DNA of 55,113 bases from the NCBI GenBank assembly GCA_016934415.1, contig JAFGSW010000055.1, forward strand, positions 1 through 55,113, written 5' to 3'. Each line of letters begins with the position of its first letter. Position 1 is the stretch's first letter. Source of the DNA: Spirochaetales bacterium (lineage in GTDB: Bacteria; Spirochaetota; Spirochaetia; SZUA-6; RPPD01). The position numbers were made by a program, and so were the translations under genes. The notes under the pieces were generated by a model. It ran no database searches, was not told where the DNA came from, and saw only the letters and a program-made list of their open reading frames with translations. Positions 26,010 to 35,000 of the stretch are shown here, piece by piece.

Positions 26010-28541
26010 TCAGGCAAGCAGGTCCGCAAGGAACTTCTGCAGCGACTCCGTGCTGATCGTTCTCGATGCGCCCTTTCGCTGCCGGTCCTTAATGTAGTCG
26101 AGGACGAGATGCGTCCACACGGCGCCCGGCCGCGGGTAGGCGGCCACGATGTAGTGCGGCCCCGCGCTCTTCTCACCCGCTTCCTTCTCAAGCTCGGCGC
26201 GCAGGTTGTCCGGCGTGATCATGGAGTTGCCGAACTCAAACACCACCCGGTCCATGTGCTTGTAGACGTCCTTGCTCTCCTTCGCCATCCCGTAGTAGTC
26301 AAGGAGCTGGGCGAAAACGTAGTTCGAGGTGGTGTACACGTCCTGCCCCTGCTCGGATTTCACCTTGCCGCCCTCGCGGGTCCGGCACATGGCCCACCCC
26401 ATGTAGGTGCGGTTGTTCCGGTAGATCGTCTTCAGGATCTTCTTGGCATGGTCGTCGGAAATGAACGGCTCTTCGCCGATGGCGATCTGGTACCAGAGCG
26501 CGTCGAGCTGGTTGGTCCAGACGTCGGTGTTCGACTTGCCGCTCTCCGGATCGTAACAGGTGAGATAGTACTGGAGCTTCTCGCCCTTCTTGTTCACGGT
26601 TTCGCGCCAGAGGGCCTCGAGGCTTTTCCGGGCCTTGTCGGCGTAGCCTTGGATTCTTGTCTTGGCGGTTTCGTCGCCGAGCATCTCCGCCATTCTCACC
26701 ATGGCCAGGCAGCCGGCGATGAAGGTGGTGGCGTCGTACGCATCCGCGCCGAAGAGCACCAGGTTGTCGAAGGTGTTCTTCACCTCGTCGTGATAGCCTT
26801 CCGGCACCCCGTCGCCGTCGAAATCGAGCTTGAGAAGGGCCTCCAGCCCGAACTTGAGCGTCTCCCAATTTTTCTTGAGAAAGTCGACGTCTCCCGTGAA
26901 CTTGACGTTGCGCAGCACGCGCATGACGAGCTTCGGAAAGAGATCGACCCAGTAGTTGTTGTTGTACCAGGCGTAGTCGCTTACGTTCCGCAGGGGGTGC
27001 CCCTTGGGCATGGCGCCCACGTCGTGGGCCACGCTCCCCTTCACCTTGAAGGCGTCCCGAATCTGGGTCATGGATACGCCCTCGTACTCCTCGGGGTGCT
27101 CCTGGAAGTGCAGGCGCGCCTCCACGAACGAGGAGTGGAAGTGGTAGAAGCGGGGCGTCGGGTCCTCGGCCTGGATGGAGTCGATGAAGCTCTGGCAGAG
27201 CTCCTCCTCCACGTGCGGGAAGAAGATGAGAAGCACCATCGAATACCAATCCACGTCCGAGGGGTTGATGTAGGCGTAGTCGAAGCACTCCAGGAAGCGG
27301 GCCCGCTCCCGTCCGTTATCATCGATCCAGACGCAGGCGTTGGAGAGCGGGAAGTGAAGCTCGTTCAGGATGAGCCGGGTCAACCGGTAGGCGCCGGCCG
27401 CGTCGCCCTTGTAGGCGGGACTTGCGCTCACCATGTCGAAGATGCGCCGCTGGATGGCGAGCGTCCGCTCCTTCCAGGCGGGGTAGCTCGCGAAGGCGAG
27501 CTTCGCCATGTCGACGGCCCTCGTCTTCGCGTTCGGGAAACTCCGGACGTATTTCCGTTCGAAGGTCTTTCCGTCGATGTACTCCTGGGTGGGGAAGTCG
27601 AGGACGATGACGACCGGGATCGTCATGGAAGCCTTCGGCTTCAGGGTGAACGCGAGGCTCACCGCCGCGCCGTAATCCTGGCGGACGATCGGCGGGCGCT
27701 TCTCGTAGAAGCTCCCGTCGGCGTTGAGCATCAGATCCTGCGCCAGGTGGTTGAGGCAGAAATACGGCTGGACATCGACGGCCGCGCCCTTCACTTCGGG
27801 CACCGCGAGCACCATCCGCTCGTCGCACGCGTCGCTCGCCATGACGACGCCGCGCAGACCGCCCTCGGAGAACTCGGTGTGCCGGTGGCCCTTGACCGGC
27901 GCCGAACAGATGTAGACCGTGTCCTGGTCGGTGGGCTTGAGCTCCTTCTCCTGAAGGTTGACGAGCGAAGGCCGCGGCACGATCAGCGCCACTTCCACCG
28001 CCTTGCCGCCCGAGTTCGTCACTTCGAACTCCTCCACCCCGAGGGGCATGAGCGCCTGCTCGTTCCCTGAGAGGAAGGGCGAGACGAGCCGCCGGACGAC
28101 CTTGACCTTGCCCAGCTTGTACGCGAACTCGAGGGAGGGGGTGGCGATCGTCATGGTGACGCTCTTGACGTCGACCGACGGGTGGTAGTAGTTCCGGATG
28201 GCCGGGATGTCGTCGCCGGTGTCGGATTCGTGCGGCGCCTTCTGGGTGAGCATGACGGTTGTGTCGCCGATGCGGACGCAGGGCGCCGAGGCGAACTGGA
28301 GCGCCTTCTGGTTGAGCATGATGAGCCGGCCCGCGTTGTTCAGGCGGTTGTAGAGGCCGTACGGCGAAACGCCCACGGAGCAGGTCGGCGCCCCCTGGAG
28401 CGCCGCCGTCTGGGGGAACTGAAGCGTCTTGGACATTCCCTGGAAATGCACCGTCATCCGATTCTTCTCGTAGATCTCCGCGATCTTCGGTCCCGTAACG
28501 GTGTAAATATCCGCGATGTTGAAACGAGTCGTCTGCGGCAT
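26010..28541 (-). CDS. GH116-like glycoside hydrolase (beta-xylosidase/glucosidase)
   Basis: 843 aa from the ATG at 28541 (upstream GAAGGAA). It has no signal peptide, so it acts on imported oligosaccharides. A beta-sandwich N-terminal part of about 380 residues is followed by an (alpha/alpha)6 domain with features of GH116 (GBA2-like): FLECFDY with Glu418 as candidate nucleophile, FFPHVEEEL, FDGDGVPEG, KNTFDNL with Asp592 as candidate acid/base, then ADAYDATTFIAGCLAM. GH116 includes beta-glucosidases and beta-xylosidases; xylan context favours xylosidase. A GH3-PfkB pair lies upstream but is separated by a strong terminator. Assignment rests on motif order, so the exact family is fairly but not fully sure. 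Confidence 0.8.
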   Translation of the reverse strand: MPQTTRFNIADIYTVTGPKIAEIYEKNRMTVHFQGMSKTLQFPQTAALQGAPTCSVGVSPYGLYNRLNNAGRLIMLNQKALQFASAPCVRIGDTTVMLTQKAPHESDTGDDIPAIRNYYHPSVDVKSVTMTIATPSLEFAYKLGKVKVVRRLVSPFLSGNEQALMPLGVEEFEVTNSGGKAVEVALIVPRPSLVNLQEKELKPTDQDTVYICSAPVKGHRHTEFSEGGLRGVVMASDACDERMVLAVPEVKGAAVDVQPYFCLNHLAQDLMLNADGSFYEKRPPIVRQDYGAAVSLAFTLKPKASMTIPVVIVLDFPTQEYIDGKTFERKYVRSFPNAKTRAVDMAKLAFASYPAWKERTLAIQRRIFDMVSASPAYKGDAAGAYRLTRLILNELHFPLSNACVWIDDNGRERARFLECFDYAYINPSDVDWYSMVLLIFFPHVEEELCQSFIDSIQAEDPTPRFYHFHSSFVEARLHFQEHPEEYEGVSMTQIRDAFKVKGSVAHDVGAMPKGHPLRNVSDYAWYNNNYWVDLFPKLVMRVLRNVKFTGDVDFLKKNWETLKFGLEALLKLDFDGDGVPEGYHDEVKNTFDNLVLFGADAYDATTFIAGCLAMVRMAEMLGDETAKTRIQGYADKARKSLEALWRETVNKKGEKLQYYLTCYDPESGKSNTDVWTNQLDALWYQIAIGEEPFISDDHAKKILKTIYRNNRTYMGWAMCRTREGGKVKSEQGQDVYTTSNYVFAQLLDYYGMAKESKDVYKHMDRVVFEFGNSMITPDNLRAELEKEAGEKSAGPHYIVAAYPRPGAVWTHLVLDYIKDRQRKGASRTISTESLQKFLADLLA

Positions 28542-28644
28542 GTGGTTTTCCTTCTTCGCGCCTAAAAAGCCGGCGTCCTGGCCATGTAATCGGTTATCCT
28601 GCCTCACCAACATTCTTGAATGAAACATCATGCAATGGCAAGCG

Positions 28645-28686
28645 AAAAAAAACAACCGTGTTTCCCGAAAAACGGGAAACACGGTT
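28645..28686 (-). terminator. Strong rho-independent terminator after the GH3 gene
   Basis: AACCGTGTTTCCCG (28654-28667) and its exact complement (28673-28686) form a 14-bp stem with a five-base loop. On the - strand a T-rich run (28652-28645) follows, one base beyond the stem. It separates the PfkB-GH3 transcript from GH116. Confidence 0.92.
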
Positions 28687-28703
28687 TTATCTCATATTAT
28701 CAC

Positions 28704-30707
28704 TCAGCACTTCCCGCCGAAGGCGAAGCCCATACGGGGAGCGGATTTTTTGGATGATTTTTTGGCCGGTTTCTTGGCCGATTTTTTCGCGGCTTTCTTG
28801 CCTGCAGCCTTCTTCGCCGCCGGCGTCTTGCCCTTTGCGGCCTTTTTGCCCGATTCTTTCCGGGCCCGGTCGACCGGCTTGCCGATGAGAAGCTTCTTCA
28901 TCATCGCCTCTTTGGCCGCGGCCGCCCTCTTCATCCCGGCCAGCGCTTCCGCCACGGGCGGGAGCTTGACCGGCATCTTCGTGGTCGAGTACGGCTTGAT
29001 GACGCCGAACAGGAGGTCGGCGGAGAGCCGGATCGAGTCGGGCGTACCCGAGAAGTTGCAGAGCACGGCGTCGGCGTCCGGCGTGGTTCCCTGGATATAG
29101 GGGTAGTTGGTGACGATCACCAGCGTGTGGCCGGCTTTTTTCAGCGCCTGAGCCAGGTGGAAGTTGTTGCCCCGTTTCTCGATGCGGGCGTAATAGTTGG
29201 TCATCACGACCAGATCGGCTTCCTTGGCGAGCTCGAGCGCCTCTTCCACATCCTCTTCGTCCGCGTGGAAACCGGTGTCGTCGAGGATGAGGTTGGTGGA
29301 GTGCTTGGTCATCGCCTCGCAGAACACATGCGGGTGGCTGTACATGTCCTTGCCCAGGAACGGGTACGGGATGCACTGTTCGATGACAAGGATCTTCTTG
29401 TTCTTGGAGAGCGGGAGGAGTTTCTTGTCGTCCCGTACGATGAGCATGGCCTTGTGGGAGGACTCGCGGCACAGGTCGACGGTTTCCTTGCCCAGGCAGA
29501 TTTCGGTGGTCCGGGCGGGATCGTTCTGGCCGGCCTTCTCGAAGAGGCCCTGGTCGTATTTCATGTTCAGGAGCCGGCGGCAGGCTTCCTCGAGGCGCTC
29601 CTCGGAGATCTCGCCGCTTTCGACGGCGGCCTTGATGCCGAACAGGCACTGGGAACGCGACTCGTCGTCGGCCTTGAGGAGAATGGTGTCCACGCCCGCG
29701 GCGATGGCCATGGCGCAGGCCTTCGGGAGCGGCCACTTGCGCAGGATGGCGGCCATGCCGATGGCGTCGGAAACGACGACGCCCTTGAAGCCCATCTCTT
29801 GGCGGAGCAGGCCGGTCAGGACCTTGTAGGACAGCGTGGACGGCAGCTTGTCGTCGTAGGCCGGGTAGATGGTGTGCGCGGTCATGACGGCCTTAGCGCC
29901 CGCTCTTATGGCCGCATTGAAGGTGACGAGCTCGACCTCCTGCATGCGCTTCTTGTCCGCCTGGCAGACGTCGAGGACGTCGTGCGCGTCGGTCGCGGAA
30001 TCGCCGCGGCCGGCGAAGTGCTTGGCCGTGGCCACGACGCCCGCGTCCTGGTAGCCGCGGACCGTGGCTTCCACGTGCCGGGCGCATATCTGCGGGTCGT
30101 CGCCGAATGAGCGCACGCCGATCTCCGGGTTGAGCGGATTGATGTTGACGTCGCAGACGGGGTGATAGAACTGGGTGACGCCGATGGCCCGCATCATCTT
30201 CCCGAGGGCGTAAGCCACTTTATAGGTGAGGTCGGGATCGCCGATGGCGGTGAGGCCCATGGGCGGGATGAACTGGCGGATGCCGCCGGAGGTGTAATCG
30301 TTTTTAAAATCGCCTTCCATATCGATGGTGATGTGGAGCGGAATGCCCGAGGGCCGCTTCACGGCGATTTCCTGGAGCTTGTTCAGCGCCTCGGTGTATT
30401 CCGCCGGGGTGACGCTCACGCCGTAGTTGTGGTCGTCGAAATAGGTGTGGGCGATCTCGATGTAGTCCTTGGGTTTTTTGAAATTGGGGTCAACCTGCGA
30501 GTGGCCCCAGTAGAGGTTCTTGCAGGTCTCGAGCCCGTACGGCTCGAGGCACAGGCCGCCCGCGTTGAGTTTGGTGATCTGCTCGATCCCCGAAGGCGTC
30601 AGGTAGGCGCCGCGCCAGGTGAAGGTCAGGAGCTGCCCGCATTTTTCGACCAGGGTCATGCTCGCCAGTTTTTTCGATACGAATTCGTCTCTGCCGTTCG
30701 ACATCAT
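28704..30707 (-). CDS. GH3 glycoside hydrolase with histone H1-like tail
   Basis: 667 aa, cytoplasmic. The TIM-barrel N-domain has KHFAGRGDSATDAHD (His230 region), matching the NagZ-type KHFPGxGxxxxDSH motif, and nucleophile Asp314 in VVVSDAIGM; a C-terminal GH3 domain follows to about residue 600. The NagZ-like dyad suggests beta-N-acetylhexosaminidase, while locus context suggests beta-xylosidase; specificity is open. From about residue 604 the chain becomes Lys/Ala-rich (KKAAKGKTPAAKKAAGKKAA and more) before ending MGFAFGGKC, a tail expected on DNA-binding proteins and unusual on a glycosidase. Tandem ATG codons follow GAGGAGG. It lies 34 bases after the PfkB gene. Confidence 0.85.
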   Translation of the reverse strand: MMSNGRDEFVSKKLASMTLVEKCGQLLTFTWRGAYLTPSGIEQITKLNAGGLCLEPYGLETCKNLYWGHSQVDPNFKKPKDYIEIAHTYFDDHNYGVSVTPAEYTEALNKLQEIAVKRPSGIPLHITIDMEGDFKNDYTSGGIRQFIPPMGLTAIGDPDLTYKVAYALGKMMRAIGVTQFYHPVCDVNINPLNPEIGVRSFGDDPQICARHVEATVRGYQDAGVVATAKHFAGRGDSATDAHDVLDVCQADKKRMQEVELVTFNAAIRAGAKAVMTAHTIYPAYDDKLPSTLSYKVLTGLLRQEMGFKGVVVSDAIGMAAILRKWPLPKACAMAIAAGVDTILLKADDESRSQCLFGIKAAVESGEISEERLEEACRRLLNMKYDQGLFEKAGQNDPARTTEICLGKETVDLCRESSHKAMLIVRDDKKLLPLSKNKKILVIEQCIPYPFLGKDMYSHPHVFCEAMTKHSTNLILDDTGFHADEEDVEEALELAKEADLVVMTNYYARIEKRGNNFHLAQALKKAGHTLVIVTNYPYIQGTTPDADAVLCNFSGTPDSIRLSADLLFGVIKPYSTTKMPVKLPPVAEALAGMKRAAAAKEAMMKKLLIGKPVDRARKESGKKAAKGKTPAAKKAAGKKAAKKSAKKPAKKSSKKSAPRMGFAFGGKC

Positions 30708-30741
30708 TGTCCTCCTCGATTGCAGTTACGCGTCAAAGTTG

Positions 30742-31968
30742 TTATTTGCCCTTAGCCGCTTCCCACTGGCCGCGGTTGTTGGGACCGGCCCAGAACTCCC
30801 GTTCTTTCTTCCAGCCGGTTTCGGTGATGGTCATGTCCTTCGTCTTCCAGCCGCCGTCGATCCGCCGGGTGAGGTCGTCGAAGCCCTTGTTCCAGGACAG
30901 CCCGTCGGGCACGGTGACGTTCATGCTGCCCGCGGCGTTGGCGTAGCGCAGGCAGGACTCGATGGAGAGGCCGCGGACGAACGCCGACAGGAACCCGGCG
31001 ATGGCCGAGTCGCCCGAACCGAGCGCGCCCACGAACTTTTCTTCCTGGTAGACCGGGAACCACAGCTCGCGGTCGGCCCAGTTGGCGAGGTCGCCGCATC
31101 CGGCCGCGCCGAGCTTGGACAAGCGGTCCTTGCCGCCGGTGCGGATGTAGAGGCCGCGGTGGCCGCATTTCACCATGGCGATGGCGGTGCCCATGGCCAG
31201 GATGTCGCCGCCGAGCTTCGAAACCTCGGCCACGGTCATGTTGTCGAGCACGGTCTCCTTGGGACCGAGATTGTTCTTTTTATTGATGAACTCGTCTTTA
31301 TAAAGGAAGTAAAAGAGCTCCTCGGCGGAGGGCACCATGATGTCGCTCAAGGGCACCCAGTCCTTGCAGATCGCGTACCAGTCGCGCTGGCCGGCGTAGC
31401 TGTTGATGTCGGGCAGCGCCATGTCGAGGGCCGTGGTGGTGCCGAGGTCTTTCGTTTTCTTGAGGATCTTGGTGAGCTCGGCGCCGGTGTTTTCGTAAAT
31501 TTTCTTCATCCAGGGCGGATAGCCGAAGAGCATGAGCCGGGTCCGTTCCACCAGGTCCCAGTTCATGTCGTCGTAGCCGAAGGTGTCGTTGGCGCCGGTG
31601 TGGTGAAGATAGAACCGGTCGATGCCGGGAATGCAGATGGCGATGGTATAGGAGGTCGATTCGCCCTTCACGACCTCCATGCCCACGAAATGGCCTTCCT
31701 TCGTCTCGTACCACTGGAGGATCTGCTTGCCGAAATCATCGTCTCCCACCTTGCCGATGAGCTCGGTTTTCACGCCGAGCCGGCGGATGGAGACGCCCGC
31801 GTTGGTGACCGGGCCGCCGCCCACGACCACGCATTCCCCCATGTTTATCATTTTGCCCGGAACCAGAACGTCCGTCATTTTGTCAACTTTACCTTCAATA
31901 GTAAATGCCGGGATCAGGTCCAGGCAGGTATGACCTGCGGCAATGACATCAATGTCTTTCTTTTTCAC
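30742..31968 (-). CDS. PfkB-family carbohydrate kinase
   Basis: 408 aa, first gene of a two-gene transcript. Ribokinase-fold motifs: VVVGGGPVTNAGVSIRRLG near residue 47 (sugar-binding GG), KVGDDDFGKQI, and the catalytic GALGSGDSAIAGFLSAF, with the GSGD anion hole and Asp base. It starts at GTG, preceded by AAGGAG at six bases, and has a promoter at 32000-32028. The insertions make it longer than typical ribokinases (about 310 aa). The substrate is not readable; a sugar released by the downstream glycosidase is likely. Confidence 0.85.
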   Translation of the reverse strand: MKKKDIDVIAAGHTCLDLIPAFTIEGKVDKMTDVLVPGKMINMGECVVVGGGPVTNAGVSIRRLGVKTELIGKVGDDDFGKQILQWYETKEGHFVGMEVVKGESTSYTIAICIPGIDRFYLHHTGANDTFGYDDMNWDLVERTRLMLFGYPPWMKKIYENTGAELTKILKKTKDLGTTTALDMALPDINSYAGQRDWYAICKDWVPLSDIMVPSAEELFYFLYKDEFINKKNNLGPKETVLDNMTVAEVSKLGGDILAMGTAIAMVKCGHRGLYIRTGGKDRLSKLGAAGCGDLANWADRELWFPVYQEEKFVGALGSGDSAIAGFLSAFVRGLSIESCLRYANAAGSMNVTVPDGLSWNKGFDDLTRRIDGGWKTKDMTITETGWKKEREFWAGPNNRGQWEAAKGK

Positions 31969-31999
31969 AGAGAGCTCCTTGGAGTTGAAAATTTCAGGT

Positions 32000-32028
32000 A
32001 TAATATCGGTTTCGTATATTCATGTCAA
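32000..32028 (-). promoter_or_regulatory. Sigma70-like promoter of the PfkB-GH3 transcript
   Basis: On the - strand TTGACA (32028-32023), 17 bases, TATTAT (32005-32000). A second TTGACA lies about 25 bases upstream and could mark a tandem promoter. Confidence 0.75.
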
Positions 32029-32215
32029 GTTAACCATGGAAATCGAGGTTGTCAAACGATAAGTTTAAAAAAACGAAGACGAGAATCGTTTTTTCATTCA
32101 ACCAACGGCGCCCGATCCGAAAAATCCGCTCAAACCGCCGCCCGCCGGTCTTCATACCCGAAATTCGTTGCAGTTCCGTGGAGCGGAACCCATACTGTAA
32201 GGATAAGGAAAGCCT

Positions 32216-32779
32216 ATGGAAGGGAAACCGGGGCACGCCTCTCTTTTTTTGTGGGAAGCGGCCGGCGCCGTATTCGTCATCGCGGCCGGATCGGTTCTGC
32301 ATTTCGTCTACGCCTGGAGCGGTTATTCGTGGTGGGCCGGGCTGTTCGCCCCCGTCAATGAGAGCGTCTGGGAGCACTTGAAATTGGGATTCTGGCCCCT
32401 TATCCTTATCTCCGCGGTCGAATTCCCCTTTGTTCGCCGTCGCGCGCACAACTTTTTTCTGGCGAAATTCCTCAGCGTAGCGGCGCTTGAGCTCTTCATC
32501 GTCCTCGTTTTTTACGCGTATACCGCTTTTACCGGCCGTCCGATCCTGGCCGTCGACATCTGCTCTTTCGTGCTGGGCACGGTCCTCTGCCAGCTTCTCT
32601 CGCTGTTGATGTACGCGAAAACCCGCCCGGCGTCTGCCGCCCGGGTCGCGGGCGTTGCCGGTCTTGCGCTCCTCGCCTTCTGCTTCATGCTCTTCACCTA
32701 CGCAACGCCGCGGCTCGGCATCTTTCGGGACCGCCCCACCGGCGGCTACGGGCCGGTGAAGGCCGAGATAGTGAAATGA
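32216..32779 (+). CDS. DUF6512-like integral membrane protein
   Basis: 187 aa with about five hydrophobic helices (near residues 15-35, 55-72, 82-105, 113-132, 142-165). The segment NESVWEHLKLGFWP after the first helix is the characteristic block of DUF6512-type proteins, whose role is unknown. The ATG follows an AAGGAAAG site. It is divergent from the sugar-kinase transcript; the next gene is an MCP with its own promoter, so no operon is implied. Confidence 0.75.
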   Translation: MEGKPGHASLFLWEAAGAVFVIAAGSVLHFVYAWSGYSWWAGLFAPVNESVWEHLKLGFWPLILISAVEFPFVRRRAHNFFLAKFLSVAALELFIVLVFYAYTAFTGRPILAVDICSFVLGTVLCQLLSLLMYAKTRPASAARVAGVAGLALLAFCFMLFTYATPRLGIFRDRPTGGYGPVKAEIVK

Positions 32780-32822
32780 GCAGGCGGTTGAGTCTGCCCC
32801 ATGACCCCCGTATAAAAATTAT

Positions 32823-32850
32823 TTGACAAAAGGAATCCGAAAGCTACACT
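32823..32850 (+). promoter_or_regulatory. Sigma70-like promoter of the third MCP gene
   Basis: TTGACA (32823-32828), 16 bases, TACACT (32845-32850). An AAGGAG ribosome site precedes the ATG at 32895. Confidence 0.7.
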
Positions 32851-32894
32851 TAAGGTGAAGTCCCTCTTCACGCGATTTCTGCAAGGAGACCACC

Positions 32895-34931
32895 ATGAAA
32901 TCGTCTGGAATCATCGGTAAAGCCATCGCCTGCTCAATGATCCTCGTCGTCGTCATGAGTTCCGCTATCGGTTTCGTCCTCTACCTCGGCGGAACCGTCG
33001 CGACAAGCTCCGACATTCTGCCGGGATTGGGAAGTTTTGCGATTCCGGCCATGTTGTTTTTCATCGCGCCGATCGCGGCGGTATCGATCGCGGGACGCCT
33101 CATCTACCTGGCACCGCTTGGGCGCATCGACCTGTCGGCGGGAGGTGATACGTCCTCCCGTCTCGGAGAAGAAATCGACAAGGCCCGAAAACGCTTATTC
33201 CGCCTGCCGGTGTTCACTTTTATTTCACACGCCGTCCTGTTCGCGCCGATCCTGGCCGGCTTTTCCCTGCTTTACGAATCTCTCCCCGGTGCGGCGGAAT
33301 GGAAACCGGTTGCGTACGCCGTCTTGGGCTTGGCGGCCTCGGTACTCCATTCTTCGGTCCAGATAAATCTCGATTTTCGCCTGCTCACGCCTCTCTTTCG
33401 CGCCTTCGAGGGGTATGATCCGGATCGAAATGTGAAAAAAGTCAGGTTCGGGATCCGTTTCAACCTCAATCTCGTTTTCACCGCCGCGTTCGCCTTCTGC
33501 ATGCTTTTCTCCCTGAATGTCGTTCTCGAGCTCCGCCACGCCGAACGTTTTCAAGCCTCCCTCGTAGAAGCGACGGCGCAAGGCCGAATGACCCCGTCTG
33601 AGGCGGCCGCTCAATCCCGCGCCGCGGAGCTCTCGGCCGGATCGGTCCCGACCGGCGTCGATACAGGGCTCGTCGCCGCCTGGGCGATCATCGCCTGCAT
33701 GGCCCTCGCCTGCCTTTTCTCCGTCACCGCCGTTATTCGTCGACGGGTGATCGCGCAACGATCCCTTATTGAGAATATCATTCATGGAAACGATTTCTCC
33801 AAGAAACGGGCCGTCGTGGTCGAACATGACGAAATCGGCATGACCTCAATCACCCTGAACACGTTCATCGACCGCTTTACCGGGATCCTCCATACGATCT
33901 TTTCGAGCACAGAGGCCGTTCAAAACGTTTCGGGTTCACTCGATACGTCATTGAGCAACGCTTCGGCCGCCATCGAGGAGATGGTCACATCGATCAAGCA
34001 GATCACGGGAAGCACATCGACGCAGATGAAGATGGTAAAGGATATCCGCGCCAAACTCGAAGAGATGCTCGTCGGCATCGACGGAACTTCATTTGACGTT
34101 GTTGAACTTTCGAACTTTGTTCAGGAAACCTCAGGCGCCATGAACCAAACGACAGCCAATATACAGACGATCTCTCATAATACGGAAAAAGTGAACGAAC
34201 TGGCGAATCGACTTGTCGATATCTCTAAAAACGGCAGCTTTTCTGTCAATGAAACCGTTAGTGCCATTAAGGAAATCGAAAAAGCTTCCGCCCAAGTAGG
34301 AAACATTGTGGAAGTCATTTCCAACATAGCCACGCAGACCAATCTACTCTCCCTCAACGCCTCCATAGAAGCCGCGCATGCGGGCGATAAAGGCAGAGGA
34401 TTTGCCGTCGTTGCCGGTGAAATACGCAAACTAGCAGAGCAGAGCAATGAAAATATCGACCTCATTTCAAAACAAATAAAAAACATGACGGAAAAAGTGA
34501 AGACAGGCGTGGAACTTGCCTCGGCAGCCGATACGGCCTTCCGAAAGATCGATGAAGACATAAAGCTGACGACTCAGCATATCGGCCAAGTGACCATCGC
34601 TCTCCAAGAGCAGAATCAAGGTTCGCACGAAATCATGTCCTCGCTGGAGGAAATGGTAAATAAAACCGTTGAAGTCAAGGAAATAGCCGAAGACCTGAAA
34701 AGGATGAGCGAGGAAATACATCAATTCATGGACGACCTGTATAATATTTCTACAAGCATTACGGAGGCGACGGGCGAACAGGACAAGGGCAATAGAGAAA
34801 TATTGACACTTATCACAACGGTCAAGGACGCGTCGCAAAAGAACCTTTCCGTCGTCGACGACCTCCATACGATCGTGAATGAATATAAGGACAGGCAAAA
34901 TGAAGAGAAGAAGCTGGCCGCCGCGGGATAA
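32895..34931 (+). CDS. Methyl-accepting chemotaxis protein, polytopic
   Basis: 678 aa. Hydrophobic segments at about 10-32, 45-68, 112-132, 142-160, 200-222 and 255-278 form a mostly membrane-embedded sensor with a short loop near 222-255. HAMP-like sequence (RRRVIAQRSLIENIIHGNDFS) is followed by a signalling domain with SNIATQTNLLSLNASIEAAHAGDKGRGFAVVAGEIRKLAEQS in the tip position, of a different class from the two operon MCPs (NASIEAAHAGD instead of [11 protein letters not shown]). The C-terminus is KLAAAG, without the FEK tail of the others, so it may serve a different array. Confidence 0.92.
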   Translation: MKSSGIIGKAIACSMILVVVMSSAIGFVLYLGGTVATSSDILPGLGSFAIPAMLFFIAPIAAVSIAGRLIYLAPLGRIDLSAGGDTSSRLGEEIDKARKRLFRLPVFTFISHAVLFAPILAGFSLLYESLPGAAEWKPVAYAVLGLAASVLHSSVQINLDFRLLTPLFRAFEGYDPDRNVKKVRFGIRFNLNLVFTAAFAFCMLFSLNVVLELRHAERFQASLVEATAQGRMTPSEAAAQSRAAELSAGSVPTGVDTGLVAAWAIIACMALACLFSVTAVIRRRVIAQRSLIENIIHGNDFSKKRAVVVEHDEIGMTSITLNTFIDRFTGILHTIFSSTEAVQNVSGSLDTSLSNASAAIEEMVTSIKQITGSTSTQMKMVKDIRAKLEEMLVGIDGTSFDVVELSNFVQETSGAMNQTTANIQTISHNTEKVNELANRLVDISKNGSFSVNETVSAIKEIEKASAQVGNIVEVISNIATQTNLLSLNASIEAAHAGDKGRGFAVVAGEIRKLAEQSNENIDLISKQIKNMTEKVKTGVELASAADTAFRKIDEDIKLTTQHIGQVTIALQEQNQGSHEIMSSLEEMVNKTVEVKEIAEDLKRMSEEIHQFMDDLYNISTSITEATGEQDKGNREILTLITTVKDASQKNLSVVDDLHTIVNEYKDRQNEEKKLAAAG

Positions 34932-35000
34932 GGCGGAAAAAAGTTTTGGAATCTGCAAAAGCATTCGACATTACTGCTTAGGTAGTTAGAAGTATACAAC

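Noticed and set aside
25872..28070. 732-codon + strand frame opposite GH116
   Set aside because: Shadow frame; His/Val/Gly-rich without domain signatures, while GH116 motifs on the other strand are clear.
30619..32361. 580-codon + strand frame opposite the PfkB gene
   Set aside because: Shadow of PfkB coding sequence and it crosses a good - strand promoter.
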